From contig NZ_JARUBO010000005.1 of NCBI RefSeq assembly GCF_029626235.1, positions 1,582,501 to 1,646,500 of the forward strand: a stretch of 64,000 bases of DNA, read 5' to 3'. Position 1 is the first letter of the stretch; each line of letters opens with the position of its first letter. The notes below the pieces were generated by a model. That model was not told the origin of the DNA. It was given only the letters and a program-made list of their open reading frames with translations, and searched no databases. Made by a program: the position numbers and the translations under genes. Below are positions 15,922 through 24,395 of the stretch, piece after piece. This DNA is from Micromonospora sp. WMMD1120. GTDB taxonomy: Bacteria; Actinomycetota; Actinomycetes; Mycobacteriales; Micromonosporaceae.

Positions 15922-18900
15922 GCCGCTCCGCCACGCCGGGCTCCCCGGCCGGTCGCCCGCCCGCACCGACTGGTCACCGTGCGCACTCGTTCGACTACAC
16001 CGAGGACGAGGACGAGGTGGCGCTCGACCCCGCGCTCGTCACGTCACCCGGCCACGGCGCGGTCGGCGTGTTCCAGCCGCCCCGACCGGTTACCCGTCGG
16101 ACGCCACCCGCCGAGCCCACCACCGTGTCGGCCGGCGAGAACGCCGACATCGACTCCCCCTTCCTGGACCTGTTCGGAGGTGCGCGACCCGGCACGGCGC
16201 GAGCCGTCACCGCCGGCCCGAGCACGCGCGAGCAGCAGGCGATCCCGCAGCAGTCGCCGCCACCCAACGGCCCGGCGGCGGCGACCCGCGCGACGCCACA
16301 GCTGGAACCACAGTGGACTCCCGACGACCGGCCCTCAGCCGGCGAGCGGCGCACCAGCACGCACCCGCCCAGCGAAGCCCGGCCGCCCCGGCAGGCCGGT
16401 GACCGGCTGCCACCGCGCCAACCCGAGCCGGCCGACGAACCCGTGCCGGCCCGCCCGGCCACCGACGCGAGGCGGGCGCCGGGCGGCACGCCCGACCGGC
16501 CGACCGAACCGGGCCGGCCCGCGACACCGACCGCCCGGCCGACGACCCCGGCGGAGCAACCACCCGCCGCGGCGGACGCGCCTACCGCGCCAACCAACCG
16601 GACCCCGATCGCCCCGCCGGCCGACCGGCCCGCACTGGAGCCGCCGCCGCGCCGCGCCGCCGGTTCGCAGCGGACGAAGAGCGCCGGCAAAGAGGTGGCC
16701 GCACCCCGGCAGCGCGCGGCGAAGCGGCAGGACCGGCCGATCCAGCCGACCCGGGTCCGGGCCCCGAAGATCAAGTTCGGCGACCGGGACCCGTCGGTCG
16801 AGCTGGCCATCACCGAGATCGCCGGTCACCTGACCTTCACTCCGAACACCGTCACCGCGTGGTATTGGCTGCCCGAGGTCCGCTGGGCGTTCCGACCGGA
16901 CGCCGAACGCGAGGCGCTGCTGTCGGCGATCTCCGAGCAGTACGCCGGCCTGGCCGGCTTCCGGCTGCACCTGCGCCGCACCACGCGGCCCTTCCCGGCC
17001 GACGAGTGGGCACGCACCATCGACGCCAACACCGCCGCTCCGCTCGCGGACGTGCCCGGCACCACCGGCTGGGCCGACCACCTGGTCGCCGCCCAGCGAC
17101 ACCTGATGGCCGTCAACCACGCGGAGGGGCAGACCTACCTGGGCGTCACCTTCGCCCGGCGGTCCCTCGGCGACTCGCTCACCGAGCGTCTACTGCGCAC
17201 CTTCGGCCGGGGCACCGCCGAGGGCGAACGCCGCAAGCTGGGCCGCACCGTCGAACAGTTCGACGAGGTGCTCGGCGCGTTCGGCATGCGCGGCCGGCGG
17301 GTGACCGCCCAGGAGCTCGAATGGCTGCTCTACCGTTCGGTGGCGTTGTGCATGGCGCCGCCCGGCACACTCTCCCCGGTCACCGACGGGCGCTGGGAAC
17401 GTGGGGACCTGCTGGCCCTGACCGAGCAGGTCGAGCGCTACCGCACCCCGTACGGCTCCACGGTCAAGCTGGTCAACCGGATGACCGGCGAGGAGCGGCA
17501 CGTCGCAGTGCTCGCGGTCGGCCGGATGGAGCCCCTGGAGATCCCGGAGCGGCACGAGCCCTGGCTGCACTTCCACGAGCGGCTGCCCTGGCCGATGGAG
17601 ATCTCCACCCGCGTCGACATCCTCGGCTCGGGCGACTCCTTCCGCAATCTCGAACACCGGCTGCGGATGATCCGCTCACAACAGCTCGACTACGCCGAGC
17701 ACGGCATCGACGCACCGCCGGAGCTGGAGCGACTCGCCAAGCGCGCCCTGGTCATCGGGGACGAGATGACCACCGGCCTGCCTGTCGACTCGGCCCGCGC
17801 GCACGGCTGGCACCGGATCGCGGTCGGCGGCCGTACCAGGGAAGAGTGCCTGGAACGCGCACGCCGGCTCATCCAGCTCTACTCCCGGGAGCTGCGCATC
17901 TCCCTGCAGCACCCGAAGAACCAGGACTGGCTGGCCCGCGAGTTCATCCCGGGCGAGCCGATCGCCAACACCGGTTACGTCCGACGCATGCCGGTGCCGC
18001 TGCTCGCGGCGGCGCTCCCCCAGGCCGCGTCGAACGTGGGCGACCGACGCGGTGACCTGATCGGCCGGACCGCCGGCACCTGCCGTCGCCCGGTCTTCCT
18101 CGACCTGCACTTCCCCATGGAGGTCCGGGAACGCTCCGGGCTCGCGGTCTTCGTCGCCGAGCCGGGCGGTGGCAAGTCGACACTGCTCGGCGCGCTGGGC
18201 TACCTGGCCGCCCGCCGGGGCGTTCAGGTGACCCTGCTCGACCCGTCCGGTCCGCTGGCCCGGCTCTGCGCGATGCCGGAGCTGCGGCCGTACTCCCGGG
18301 TCTTGAACCTGACCGGCTCGGAGCACGGCACGCTCGCGCCCTACTCGCTCATTCCGACACCGCTGCGCAGCGAGTTCGGCACCGGGGCCGCCGGAGACCG
18401 CGAGTTCGAGATCGCGGTCTCCAACGCCCGGGCCGAGCGGCGGATGCTCGTGCAGGACATCTGCATGATGCTCGTGCCGCCGCAGGTCGCCAGGGAGGCG
18501 TCCACCGCCACCCTGTTCCGGCACGCGGTCCGCCAGGTCCCCGCCGAGGAAACGTCCACCCTGGACGACGTGGTGAGCTGCCTCGGGCGGCTCGACGACG
18601 ACGCCGGCAAGGAACTGGCGAACCTGCTGCTGGACACCGCCGAGATGCCACTGGCCATGCTCTTCTTCGGTCGGCCACCGGAAGGGCTGCTCGGCGCCGA
18701 CGCCGCGCTCACCGTGATCACGATGGCCGGGCTGCGACTGCCCGACCTGAAGATCGAGCGGGAGTACTGGTCGGCCGAGGAGGCGCTCGCCCTGCCGATG
18801 CTGCACACCGCTCACCGGCTCGCCGTTCGACGCTGCTACGGCGGCTCCATGTCGTCCCGGAAGCTGGTCGGCCTGGACGAGGCGCACTTCATGGAGGGTT

Positions 18901-19334
18901 GGCGTTCCGGGCGATCCTTCCTCGTCCGACTCGCCCGCGACTCCCGGAAGTGGAACCTCGCCGCACTCGTCGCCTCCCAGAACCCCCGCGACATCCTCGG
19001 CCTCGACGTGCAGAACCTCGTCTCCACCGTCTTCGTCGGCCGCATCGCCGAGGACACCGAGATCGCCTCCGAAGCGCTACGGCTGCTGCGGGTGCCGGTC
19101 GACGACGGGTACGAGGCGACGCTCGCGTCACTCTCGGCCGCCGACACCAACTCCGCCTCCCGCCTCGGCTTCCGCGAGTTCGTGATGCGCGACGTCGACG
19201 GGCGGGTGCAGAAGGTCCGCGTAGACGTCTCGTACGTCGACGGGCTGCTGGACCACCTCGACACGACGCCCGCCGCGATCGCCGCCGCGGCCGGAGTCCT
19301 GCCGAGCATCCCTCTGCCGGATCTGGAGGCGTGA
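15918..19334 (+). CDS. VirB4/TraC-like secretion ATPase with long disordered N-terminus
   Basis: The product is 1138 aa. Residues 1-290 are Pro/Ala/Arg-rich and probably disordered. From about 290 the sequence is globular. Walker A FVAEPGGGKSTLLGAL is near residue 747 and Walker B-like KLVGLDEAHFM near 983, followed by LARDSRKWNLAALVASQNP, typical of VirB4/TraC/HerA-FtsK-superfamily conjugation ATPases. It should drive assembly or substrate movement in a type IV-like machine at the membrane. The start ATG overlaps the 25-codon ORF. A VirB6-like membrane protein follows 1 bp later. The family's usual length is about 800 aa; the excess is the N-terminal extension. Confidence 0.85.
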   Translation: MSRSATPGSPAGRPPAPTGHRAHSFDYTEDEDEVALDPALVTSPGHGAVGVFQPPRPVTRRTPPAEPTTVSAGENADIDSPFLDLFGGARPGTARAVTAGPSTREQQAIPQQSPPPNGPAAATRATPQLEPQWTPDDRPSAGERRTSTHPPSEARPPRQAGDRLPPRQPEPADEPVPARPATDARRAPGGTPDRPTEPGRPATPTARPTTPAEQPPAAADAPTAPTNRTPIAPPADRPALEPPPRRAAGSQRTKSAGKEVAAPRQRAAKRQDRPIQPTRVRAPKIKFGDRDPSVELAITEIAGHLTFTPNTVTAWYWLPEVRWAFRPDAEREALLSAISEQYAGLAGFRLHLRRTTRPFPADEWARTIDANTAAPLADVPGTTGWADHLVAAQRHLMAVNHAEGQTYLGVTFARRSLGDSLTERLLRTFGRGTAEGERRKLGRTVEQFDEVLGAFGMRGRRVTAQELEWLLYRSVALCMAPPGTLSPVTDGRWERGDLLALTEQVERYRTPYGSTVKLVNRMTGEERHVAVLAVGRMEPLEIPERHEPWLHFHERLPWPMEISTRVDILGSGDSFRNLEHRLRMIRSQQLDYAEHGIDAPPELERLAKRALVIGDEMTTGLPVDSARAHGWHRIAVGGRTREECLERARRLIQLYSRELRISLQHPKNQDWLAREFIPGEPIANTGYVRRMPVPLLAAALPQAASNVGDRRGDLIGRTAGTCRRPVFLDLHFPMEVRERSGLAVFVAEPGGGKSTLLGALGYLAARRGVQVTLLDPSGPLARLCAMPELRPYSRVLNLTGSEHGTLAPYSLIPTPLRSEFGTGAAGDREFEIAVSNARAERRMLVQDICMMLVPPQVAREASTATLFRHAVRQVPAEETSTLDDVVSCLGRLDDDAGKELANLLLDTAEMPLAMLFFGRPPEGLLGADAALTVITMAGLRLPDLKIEREYWSAEEALALPMLHTAHRLAVRRCYGGSMSSRKLVGLDEAHFMEGWRSGRSFLVRLARDSRKWNLAALVASQNPRDILGLDVQNLVSTVFVGRIAEDTEIASEALRLLRVPVDDGYEATLASLSAADTNSASRLGFREFVMRDVDGRVQKVRVDVSYVDGLLDHLDTTPAAIAAAAGVLPSIPLPDLEA

Positions 19335-19335
19335 C

Positions 19336-21291
19336 ATGGCGAGGGTTCGGGCGAGGATCACGTCGTTCCTGCTCGCCCTCGGCGTACTGGCCGGGGCCAG
19401 TCTCACCTGGCCGCTGATCGGCGCGGAGGCCGCGGCCGCCGCACCGCCGGCCGCCCAGGCCCGCGCGGACCTCTGTACCACTGCCGAATGGCAGGCCGAC
19501 TTCCGCGCCTGCGTACAGAAGCTCCAGGCCGTCAGCGAAGACGAGATCAAGTGCCGTAACGCGCCGACACCGGGTACACCAGATTCGGGCCTCGCCGGAT
19601 GGTTTGCCGCCGCCCCACCGGCGGAGGCAGCGAATGGGATCGCCGGCCGATACAGTCTCTATGGCTACGGGGGCTACAGCTACAACACCTATGACGTAGA
19701 CGGTGGATGCGCATCGAGTGTGCTTCACCCGGACTACAAGTTCACGACCACGATCGCCAATGGCGAATTCATGGCCGCTACGGCAATCATCGGTGCATCG
19801 AACGCGCTGCGAGAGCGCGCCTGGGACCCCGGCTCCATGTGGGGTTGGGCGGACCCGCTGGTTGAGCAGGCGACTAAATCCGTCTACCAAAAAGTCTTTA
19901 GCGTCTTTGGCATTGTCACTCTGTGCATCGTGGGCCTCTATCTGCTCTGGCGGTCCCGCCAGTCCGACATGAGCAACGCGATGACCACCGCGGGCTGGGC
20001 GCTCTTGGTGATGGTTGCTGTAACGGCACTTGCCGCCTGGCCAGTAAAGTCGGCAAATATAGCCGACGGCGCACTTGTCACCAGCCTCGGCGTGGTGCAC
20101 GACGCCGTGGGCCCGCAGGCAAAGGAGCCGGACCCAGGACGGTGCATCGATCCGGACCGCTGCAAGGATCTCCGCACTCCCGCCGTCCGAGCCAGCGATA
20201 CCGCAACGGAAACGATGCTTTACCGAAACTGGCTCCGCGGGGTGCTTGGCTCCGCCGACAGCGAGACGGCACAGAAGTACGGCCCAGCCCTGTACGATGC
20301 TAAATCCCTCACCTGGGGCGAAGCGAAATCCATGCGCGTCAGCTCTGCATCTCGGGATGCAACAATCAAAGCCAAGCAGCAGCAGTGGGCGCGGGTGGCG
20401 CAACAAATCAAGGACGAGGATCCCGAGGCATACGAATACCTCCAAGGTGTGCGGGATATGGACCGAATCGGCGCAGGGTTCATCGCCGTGCTGGCGGCCG
20501 TGCTTTTCGCGATGTTTGACCTGACCGCATCACTGCTGGTCCTACTAGGTTTTCTGATCTTCCGGTGGGCGGTGATCGCGGCACCCATCCTGGGCACCGT
20601 CGGTCTGCTACGGCCTGCCAGCGCCGGCCTGCGGCGGCTAGCGAACGCTGTGGTCGCTGCGCTGTTCAACATCGCCATCTTCGGCACCGGTGCCGCCATT
20701 TACCTATTCGCCGTTGACTTGATCATGAATACCACCACAATGCCTGGCTGGCTGCAGGTGGTGCTGGTCTGGCTCTGTGGCGTGGTCGGCTGGTTGTTGC
20801 TGCGGCCGTATCGGCGGATCACCCAACTTGGCGGTAAGGACAGCAGCGAAGCGGTCAGCTCGGCCGGTTCCTGGCATCGCCGGTTCTTCCGGGACATGCG
20901 GACGGCGGCGCGACTGGACGTGGCGGAGCCGGGCGGCACTCTCGAGCCGGTGGGTGGGCGACGGCGGTCCCCTGGCACCGAACAGACCCGGCTACGCCCG
21001 GAGGCGCGTCGTGAGGATCCGGTGCCGGTGCCGGTGCCGACGGCAGCAGCCGAGGGCCGGCGCGCGGACGGCGTACGCCCTGACGGGCAGGAACGGTCGG
21101 ACGAGGTACCGGCCGAGGAGTCCAGAGGCGGCGGCCGGCCGGTCGCACCCCGACCCCGGCGGCGACAGCCGGCCACCTGGACCGAGCCGGATGTGCCGGC
21201 GGAGAACCCGTCGTTCGTGGTCTACCGACCGGGTTCCGCTGAACGTGCACCGGATCGCACTGGACCTCGGGTGCGCTCAGAGGCACGGTGA
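19336..21291 (+). CDS. VirB6/TrbL-like polytopic membrane protein with secretory leader
   Basis: The 651-aa product has an N-terminal signal-like segment (residues 4-38), an extracytoplasmic region of about 160 residues with several Cys and Tyr-rich GYGGYSYNTYDV, then about five to six helices between residues 190 and 490. A charged, Pro-rich cytoplasmic tail follows (530-651). Topology and position after virB4 suit VirB6/TrbL channel subunits. Base composition drops inside the gene: roughly 45-65% GC in hand-counted 60-bp lines between 19.56 and 20.75 kb, against about 70% nearby, with many A/T-ending codons. The C-terminal part returns to normal. This suggests exchange of the central segment or recent transfer. 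Confidence 0.75.
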   Translation: MARVRARITSFLLALGVLAGASLTWPLIGAEAAAAAPPAAQARADLCTTAEWQADFRACVQKLQAVSEDEIKCRNAPTPGTPDSGLAGWFAAAPPAEAANGIAGRYSLYGYGGYSYNTYDVDGGCASSVLHPDYKFTTTIANGEFMAATAIIGASNALRERAWDPGSMWGWADPLVEQATKSVYQKVFSVFGIVTLCIVGLYLLWRSRQSDMSNAMTTAGWALLVMVAVTALAAWPVKSANIADGALVTSLGVVHDAVGPQAKEPDPGRCIDPDRCKDLRTPAVRASDTATETMLYRNWLRGVLGSADSETAQKYGPALYDAKSLTWGEAKSMRVSSASRDATIKAKQQQWARVAQQIKDEDPEAYEYLQGVRDMDRIGAGFIAVLAAVLFAMFDLTASLLVLLGFLIFRWAVIAAPILGTVGLLRPASAGLRRLANAVVAALFNIAIFGTGAAIYLFAVDLIMNTTTMPGWLQVVLVWLCGVVGWLLLRPYRRITQLGGKDSSEAVSSAGSWHRRFFRDMRTAARLDVAEPGGTLEPVGGRRRSPGTEQTRLRPEARREDPVPVPVPTAAAEGRRADGVRPDGQERSDEVPAEESRGGGRPVAPRPRRRQPATWTEPDVPAENPSFVVYRPGSAERAPDRTGPRVRSEAR

Positions 21292-21845
21292 CGGTGATGC
21301 GACGGGCTCTGGAGTTTGTCTTCACCCGGGCGCTGCGGTCCCGGCTGGGTGTGGCGCTGGTCATCGCGGTACTCGTCCTCGGCGTGCTCGGGACAGCCCG
21401 GCTGATCTCCGGCCCGCTCGATCCAGGTGACGGCTTGAGCAGCCGTCCGAACCAGCCGATCACCACCGTGGACCCGACGACCGGTGACGACGGTGTGCTG
21501 AGCAGCGCGACACCGGCGGTGCCGGTGACATCTCCCGGTGCCCGCACACCCGAACAGACCGCCGACCGTTTCGCTCTGGCCTGGCTGGGTCGTCCCGGCA
21601 TGACCACCGAAGAATGGCAGGCGGGTCTGCGGCCGCTTTCCACACCAGCGCTGCGTGACAAGTTGGCCGGCGTCGAGCCCGAGAGCGTGCCCGCCGAGAA
21701 GGTCACCGGCCCGCCCACCATGCGCGAGCGGACCGAGACGTTCGTCGAGTTGCTGCTCCCCCTGGACGCCGGCCAGCTCCGGCTGGAGTTGGTCAGCGCC
21801 AACGGCGGTTGGCTTGTCGACGTGCTGGACTGGGAGAGGCCGTGA
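21288..21845 (+). CDS. Single-pass membrane protein, VirB8/TcpC-like candidate
   Basis: The 185-aa product has a short cytoplasmic N-terminus with basic residues, one transmembrane helix (about 20-40), a Thr/Pro-rich linker and an extracytoplasmic domain of about 100 residues (TPEQTADRFALAWLGRPGMTTEEW onward, ending LVSANGGWLVDVLDWERP). The pattern is that of NTF2-like VirB8/TcpC periplasmic domains. GTG at 21288 overlaps the preceding stop (GTGA), and its own stop overlaps the hydrolase start. Assignment is by topology, domain size and operon position. Confidence 0.65.
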   Translation: MTVMRRALEFVFTRALRSRLGVALVIAVLVLGVLGTARLISGPLDPGDGLSSRPNQPITTVDPTTGDDGVLSSATPAVPVTSPGARTPEQTADRFALAWLGRPGMTTEEWQAGLRPLSTPALRDKLAGVEPESVPAEKVTGPPTMRERTETFVELLLPLDAGQLRLELVSANGGWLVDVLDWERP

Positions 21846-23020
21846 GAGACACCGGAAGCGCCGCACCCCGCCGCAGGCCAGTTCGACGCGGCGTGATCGC
21901 CGCAGCACTCACCGGAATTCTGCTCCTGCTGTGCTGTACCGGCGGTACCGCGGCCTTCTTTCTCAGCGGGCTGGGCGGCGACGACGGCGAGACCCCCAAC
22001 ACGCTGGCGGGTATGGAGTGTGGGCCGGTCCGACCGGTGGACGTCGCTGGCGACTTGCCGCGCTTCTCCGAGTACGGTGACGCGCAGATCCGCAATGCCG
22101 CCATCATCGTCAAGGTCGGCCAGGACATGGGAGTGCCCTCGCGAGGCTGGGTGATCGCGGTGTCGACGGCCATGCAGGAGTCCGCCCTGCGGAACCTGGC
22201 GAACCGGCGTGTGCCCGAATCCCTACGTCTGCCCCACGAGGGTGTCGGCGCGGACCACGACTCGCTGGGCCTGTTCCAGCAACGACCCGGTTGGGGGACC
22301 GTCGCTCAGCGGCTGACTCCCGCATACACGGCTCGGAAATTCTACGAAAAGCTCGTCCAGGTCGGGAACTGGCAGCGCCGGCCGCTGACTGCTGTCGCCC
22401 AGCGGGTGCAGATCAGCGCATACCCGGATGCCTACGCCAAGCACGAGGAACTGGCCAGCCGGATCGTGAATGCGCTCTCCGGTGGCGCCGCGCGGATCGT
22501 CGAGATCGACGGCGATGCGCTGTGCGACGCGGCCGAAGGAGGTGAGATCGCCGCCTCCGGCTGGACCGCCCCGATCCCCGGCGGGGTCGGCTCGGGATTC
22601 CGCACCGCCAGCCGCCCAGGGCACAACGGCGTCGACATCGCCGCGGCCAAGGGCACCGAGATCCGCGCGGCGGCAGCCGGCCGTGTGCTGGTATCCACCT
22701 GCGACGAGGACTACCGGGGCCGACAGGACTGCAACGTGGACGGTTTCCCCGGCAAGAAGGGCTGCGGCTGGTTCGTCGACATGCTGCACGCTGGCGGCTA
22801 CATCACCCGATACTGCCACATGGTGGTTCAGCCCTTCGTCAAGAGAAACCAGATGGTGGCGGCTGGCGAGGTGATCGGAAAGGTCGGAAGTAGTGGCAAC
22901 TCCTCCGGCCCGCATCTGCACTTCGAGGTGCATATCCGCAACGACCGTAACGCGTCCGGAGCGGTGAACCCGGTTCCGTTCATGCGTCAGCGGGGTGCCC
23001 CGCTACGCGCCGCTGAGTGA
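21842..23020 (+). CDS. Membrane-anchored murein hydrolase: transglycosylase-like plus M23 peptidase
   Basis: The 392-aa product has a basic N-terminus and a transmembrane anchor (about residues 18-42), so the enzyme faces the wall. Residues about 80-225 resemble a lysozyme/transglycosylase-like module (WVIAVSTAMQESALRN with a candidate catalytic Glu, DSLGLFQQRPGWGT). Residues about 245-385 form an M23 domain with zinc ligands in GHNGVDIAA and HLHFEVH, and an upstream His in TRYCHM. Two-domain hydrolases of this kind open peptidoglycan for Gram-positive conjugation machines (VirB1/TcpG role). The GTG start overlaps the preceding stop as GTGA. Confidence 0.88.
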   Translation: MRDTGSAAPRRRPVRRGVIAAALTGILLLLCCTGGTAAFFLSGLGGDDGETPNTLAGMECGPVRPVDVAGDLPRFSEYGDAQIRNAAIIVKVGQDMGVPSRGWVIAVSTAMQESALRNLANRRVPESLRLPHEGVGADHDSLGLFQQRPGWGTVAQRLTPAYTARKFYEKLVQVGNWQRRPLTAVAQRVQISAYPDAYAKHEELASRIVNALSGGAARIVEIDGDALCDAAEGGEIAASGWTAPIPGGVGSGFRTASRPGHNGVDIAAAKGTEIRAAAAGRVLVSTCDEDYRGRQDCNVDGFPGKKGCGWFVDMLHAGGYITRYCHMVVQPFVKRNQMVAAGEVIGKVGSSGNSSGPHLHFEVHIRNDRNASGAVNPVPFMRQRGAPLRAAE

Positions 23021-23033
23021 GGCCACCGGGGAA

Positions 23034-23633
23034 ATGACCGGACCCTTGCCCGACCCGTTCGCCGACCAGCCGGACTGGGCTCCCCGGCCGCCTCGTCCGC
23101 TGGCCATCGTTCCCGCTACGGAACGGGTGGAGTTGCGCGGCCGACGCGTGCTCGTCGGGCTGCCGGGTTTGGGCTGGCGCGGCGACCTGCGCGCCGACGA
23201 TCGGGTGGTACAGAGCGCCCGGACCTACGTGCCGGTGATTCCGGAGCACGAGTGGTACCGGGCCGAGGCCGATCAGGTCGAGGTGTTCGCGCCTCTGGTG
23301 CCGGTGGAGCGGGTCTGGGTGGAGACGGTCGGGGACCGACCAGGGACGGAGACGCCTCGGGACACCGGTATTCGGCTGGTCTCGCTGGACGGCCCGGCAC
23401 ACCGGCCCCCCACACCCGTCTTCGAGGCTGACGCCGTTGCCGGACGACGGGTGGTGCACGTCGAGGACGGCGTCGAGCATCGTGACCTTCGAGCGGTGAC
23501 CGAAACCTACTCAGGCGCCGAGGGTGACATCTGCGTGCGGATCACCCCGGAGGTGGAGTGGTACCGGTGGGCTTGGCGTGGTCAGTCGCCCAATACTCTA
23601 GAGGTCCCGGTTCATTTACTGTGGATTGAGTGA
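23034..23633 (+). CDS. Hypothetical protein of the secretion-like operon
   Basis: The 199-aa soluble product is rich in Arg, Val and Pro with many predicted beta strands (RVELRGRRVLVGLPGLGWRG, HEWYRAEADQVEVFAPLVPVERVWVE). Two segments around HEWYRAE and VEWYRWAW look like an internal duplication, about 110 residues apart. No family is recognised and there is no signal peptide. The ATG at 23034, 13 bp after the hydrolase stop, was chosen; the ribosome site is weak. It ends 3 bp from the convergent gene at 23637. Confidence 0.6.
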   Translation: MTGPLPDPFADQPDWAPRPPRPLAIVPATERVELRGRRVLVGLPGLGWRGDLRADDRVVQSARTYVPVIPEHEWYRAEADQVEVFAPLVPVERVWVETVGDRPGTETPRDTGIRLVSLDGPAHRPPTPVFEADAVAGRRVVHVEDGVEHRDLRAVTETYSGAEGDICVRITPEVEWYRWAWRGQSPNTLEVPVHLLWIE

Positions 23634-23636
23634 GGG

Positions 23637-24191
23637 TTAGCCGATTCTAGAGCCGGCGCAGACGCGCCAACCATCTTTATCCTTGAGATCGAATCGCCAC
23701 GTGTCCGCCAAGCTCTGTTGAATACCATCGATCGTGGCACTTCGCCTAATAACGGCGATCACAGAGGCGCCGGAAGTGCCGGCTTCAGACACGGCGACGT
23801 CTTCGATGTTGATCGAAAACGAGACGCCCAGTTCGTCTTCTCGCCTGGCTAGGTCACCAGCAAACTCGTCAAGCGCCGGAATCCCGCCGTCGCAGGTAAA
23901 TAACTTCGCTCGGTTGGAATCATGGTTGACAAGCGCTGCCTGGAGGTAGCTGATTACTGCCACGTCCGGTGTACTGCGGTCCGGAGTCGACGCGCGGTCG
24001 TACAACACGTAGCCCGTGATGGCCGCGCCCGCGGTGACAAGCGCCAGCACCCCGGCGACGACGATGAGCACAGTCCGCATTCGAGGGCGCGGCGGCTGCG
24101 GCACCGGCGTCGGGACGGCCGGCGGCAGTTGCTCGCCCGGGGGCCGTTGGGCCGGTACGCGGGAGACCTGGGAACCGGCGGGGGGCTGCAC
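23637..24191 (-). CDS. Single-pass membrane protein with NTF2-like extracytoplasmic domain
   Basis: The 184-aa product has a Pro-rich cytoplasmic N-terminus, a transmembrane helix (about residues 40-63), then a domain of about 115 residues (VISYLQAALVNHDSNRAKLF ... DTWRFDLKDKDGWRVCAGSRIG) with the look of NTF2/DUF4878-like lipid or ligand-binding domains. The GTG at 24191 was preferred because AGGAGG lies 8 nt upstream; the in-frame GTG at 24200 overlaps that site. It is the only leftward gene in the block and has lower GC (about 55-57% by hand count in two lines) than its neighbours. It could be a separately acquired gene. Confidence 0.65.
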   Translation of the reverse strand: MQPPAGSQVSRVPAQRPPGEQLPPAVPTPVPQPPRPRMRTVLIVVAGVLALVTAGAAITGYVLYDRASTPDRSTPDVAVISYLQAALVNHDSNRAKLFTCDGGIPALDEFAGDLARREDELGVSFSINIEDVAVSEAGTSGASVIAVIRRSATIDGIQQSLADTWRFDLKDKDGWRVCAGSRIG

Positions 24192-24395
24192 TGATTCCAC
24201 CTCCTGACGTTATCGGCTGGACGCCCCGGAGCCAATGCCTCAAGTCCAGCGGATCGTGACGGACCCCTCCCCAGCGGTAACATCCGCGACAACACCGGCG
24301 CAGCGCCGAGGCACCTCCCGGAGGAGCGCCCCCGGCTGGGATACCGTCTCTGCTCGGGGAGGGGTTGCCAACCTCGGACAGAGGGGGTGGACGCG

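Noticed and set aside
24192..24200. Upstream GTG start for the reverse NTF2-like gene
   Set aside because: It overlaps the AGGAGG that is correctly spaced for the GTG at 24191.
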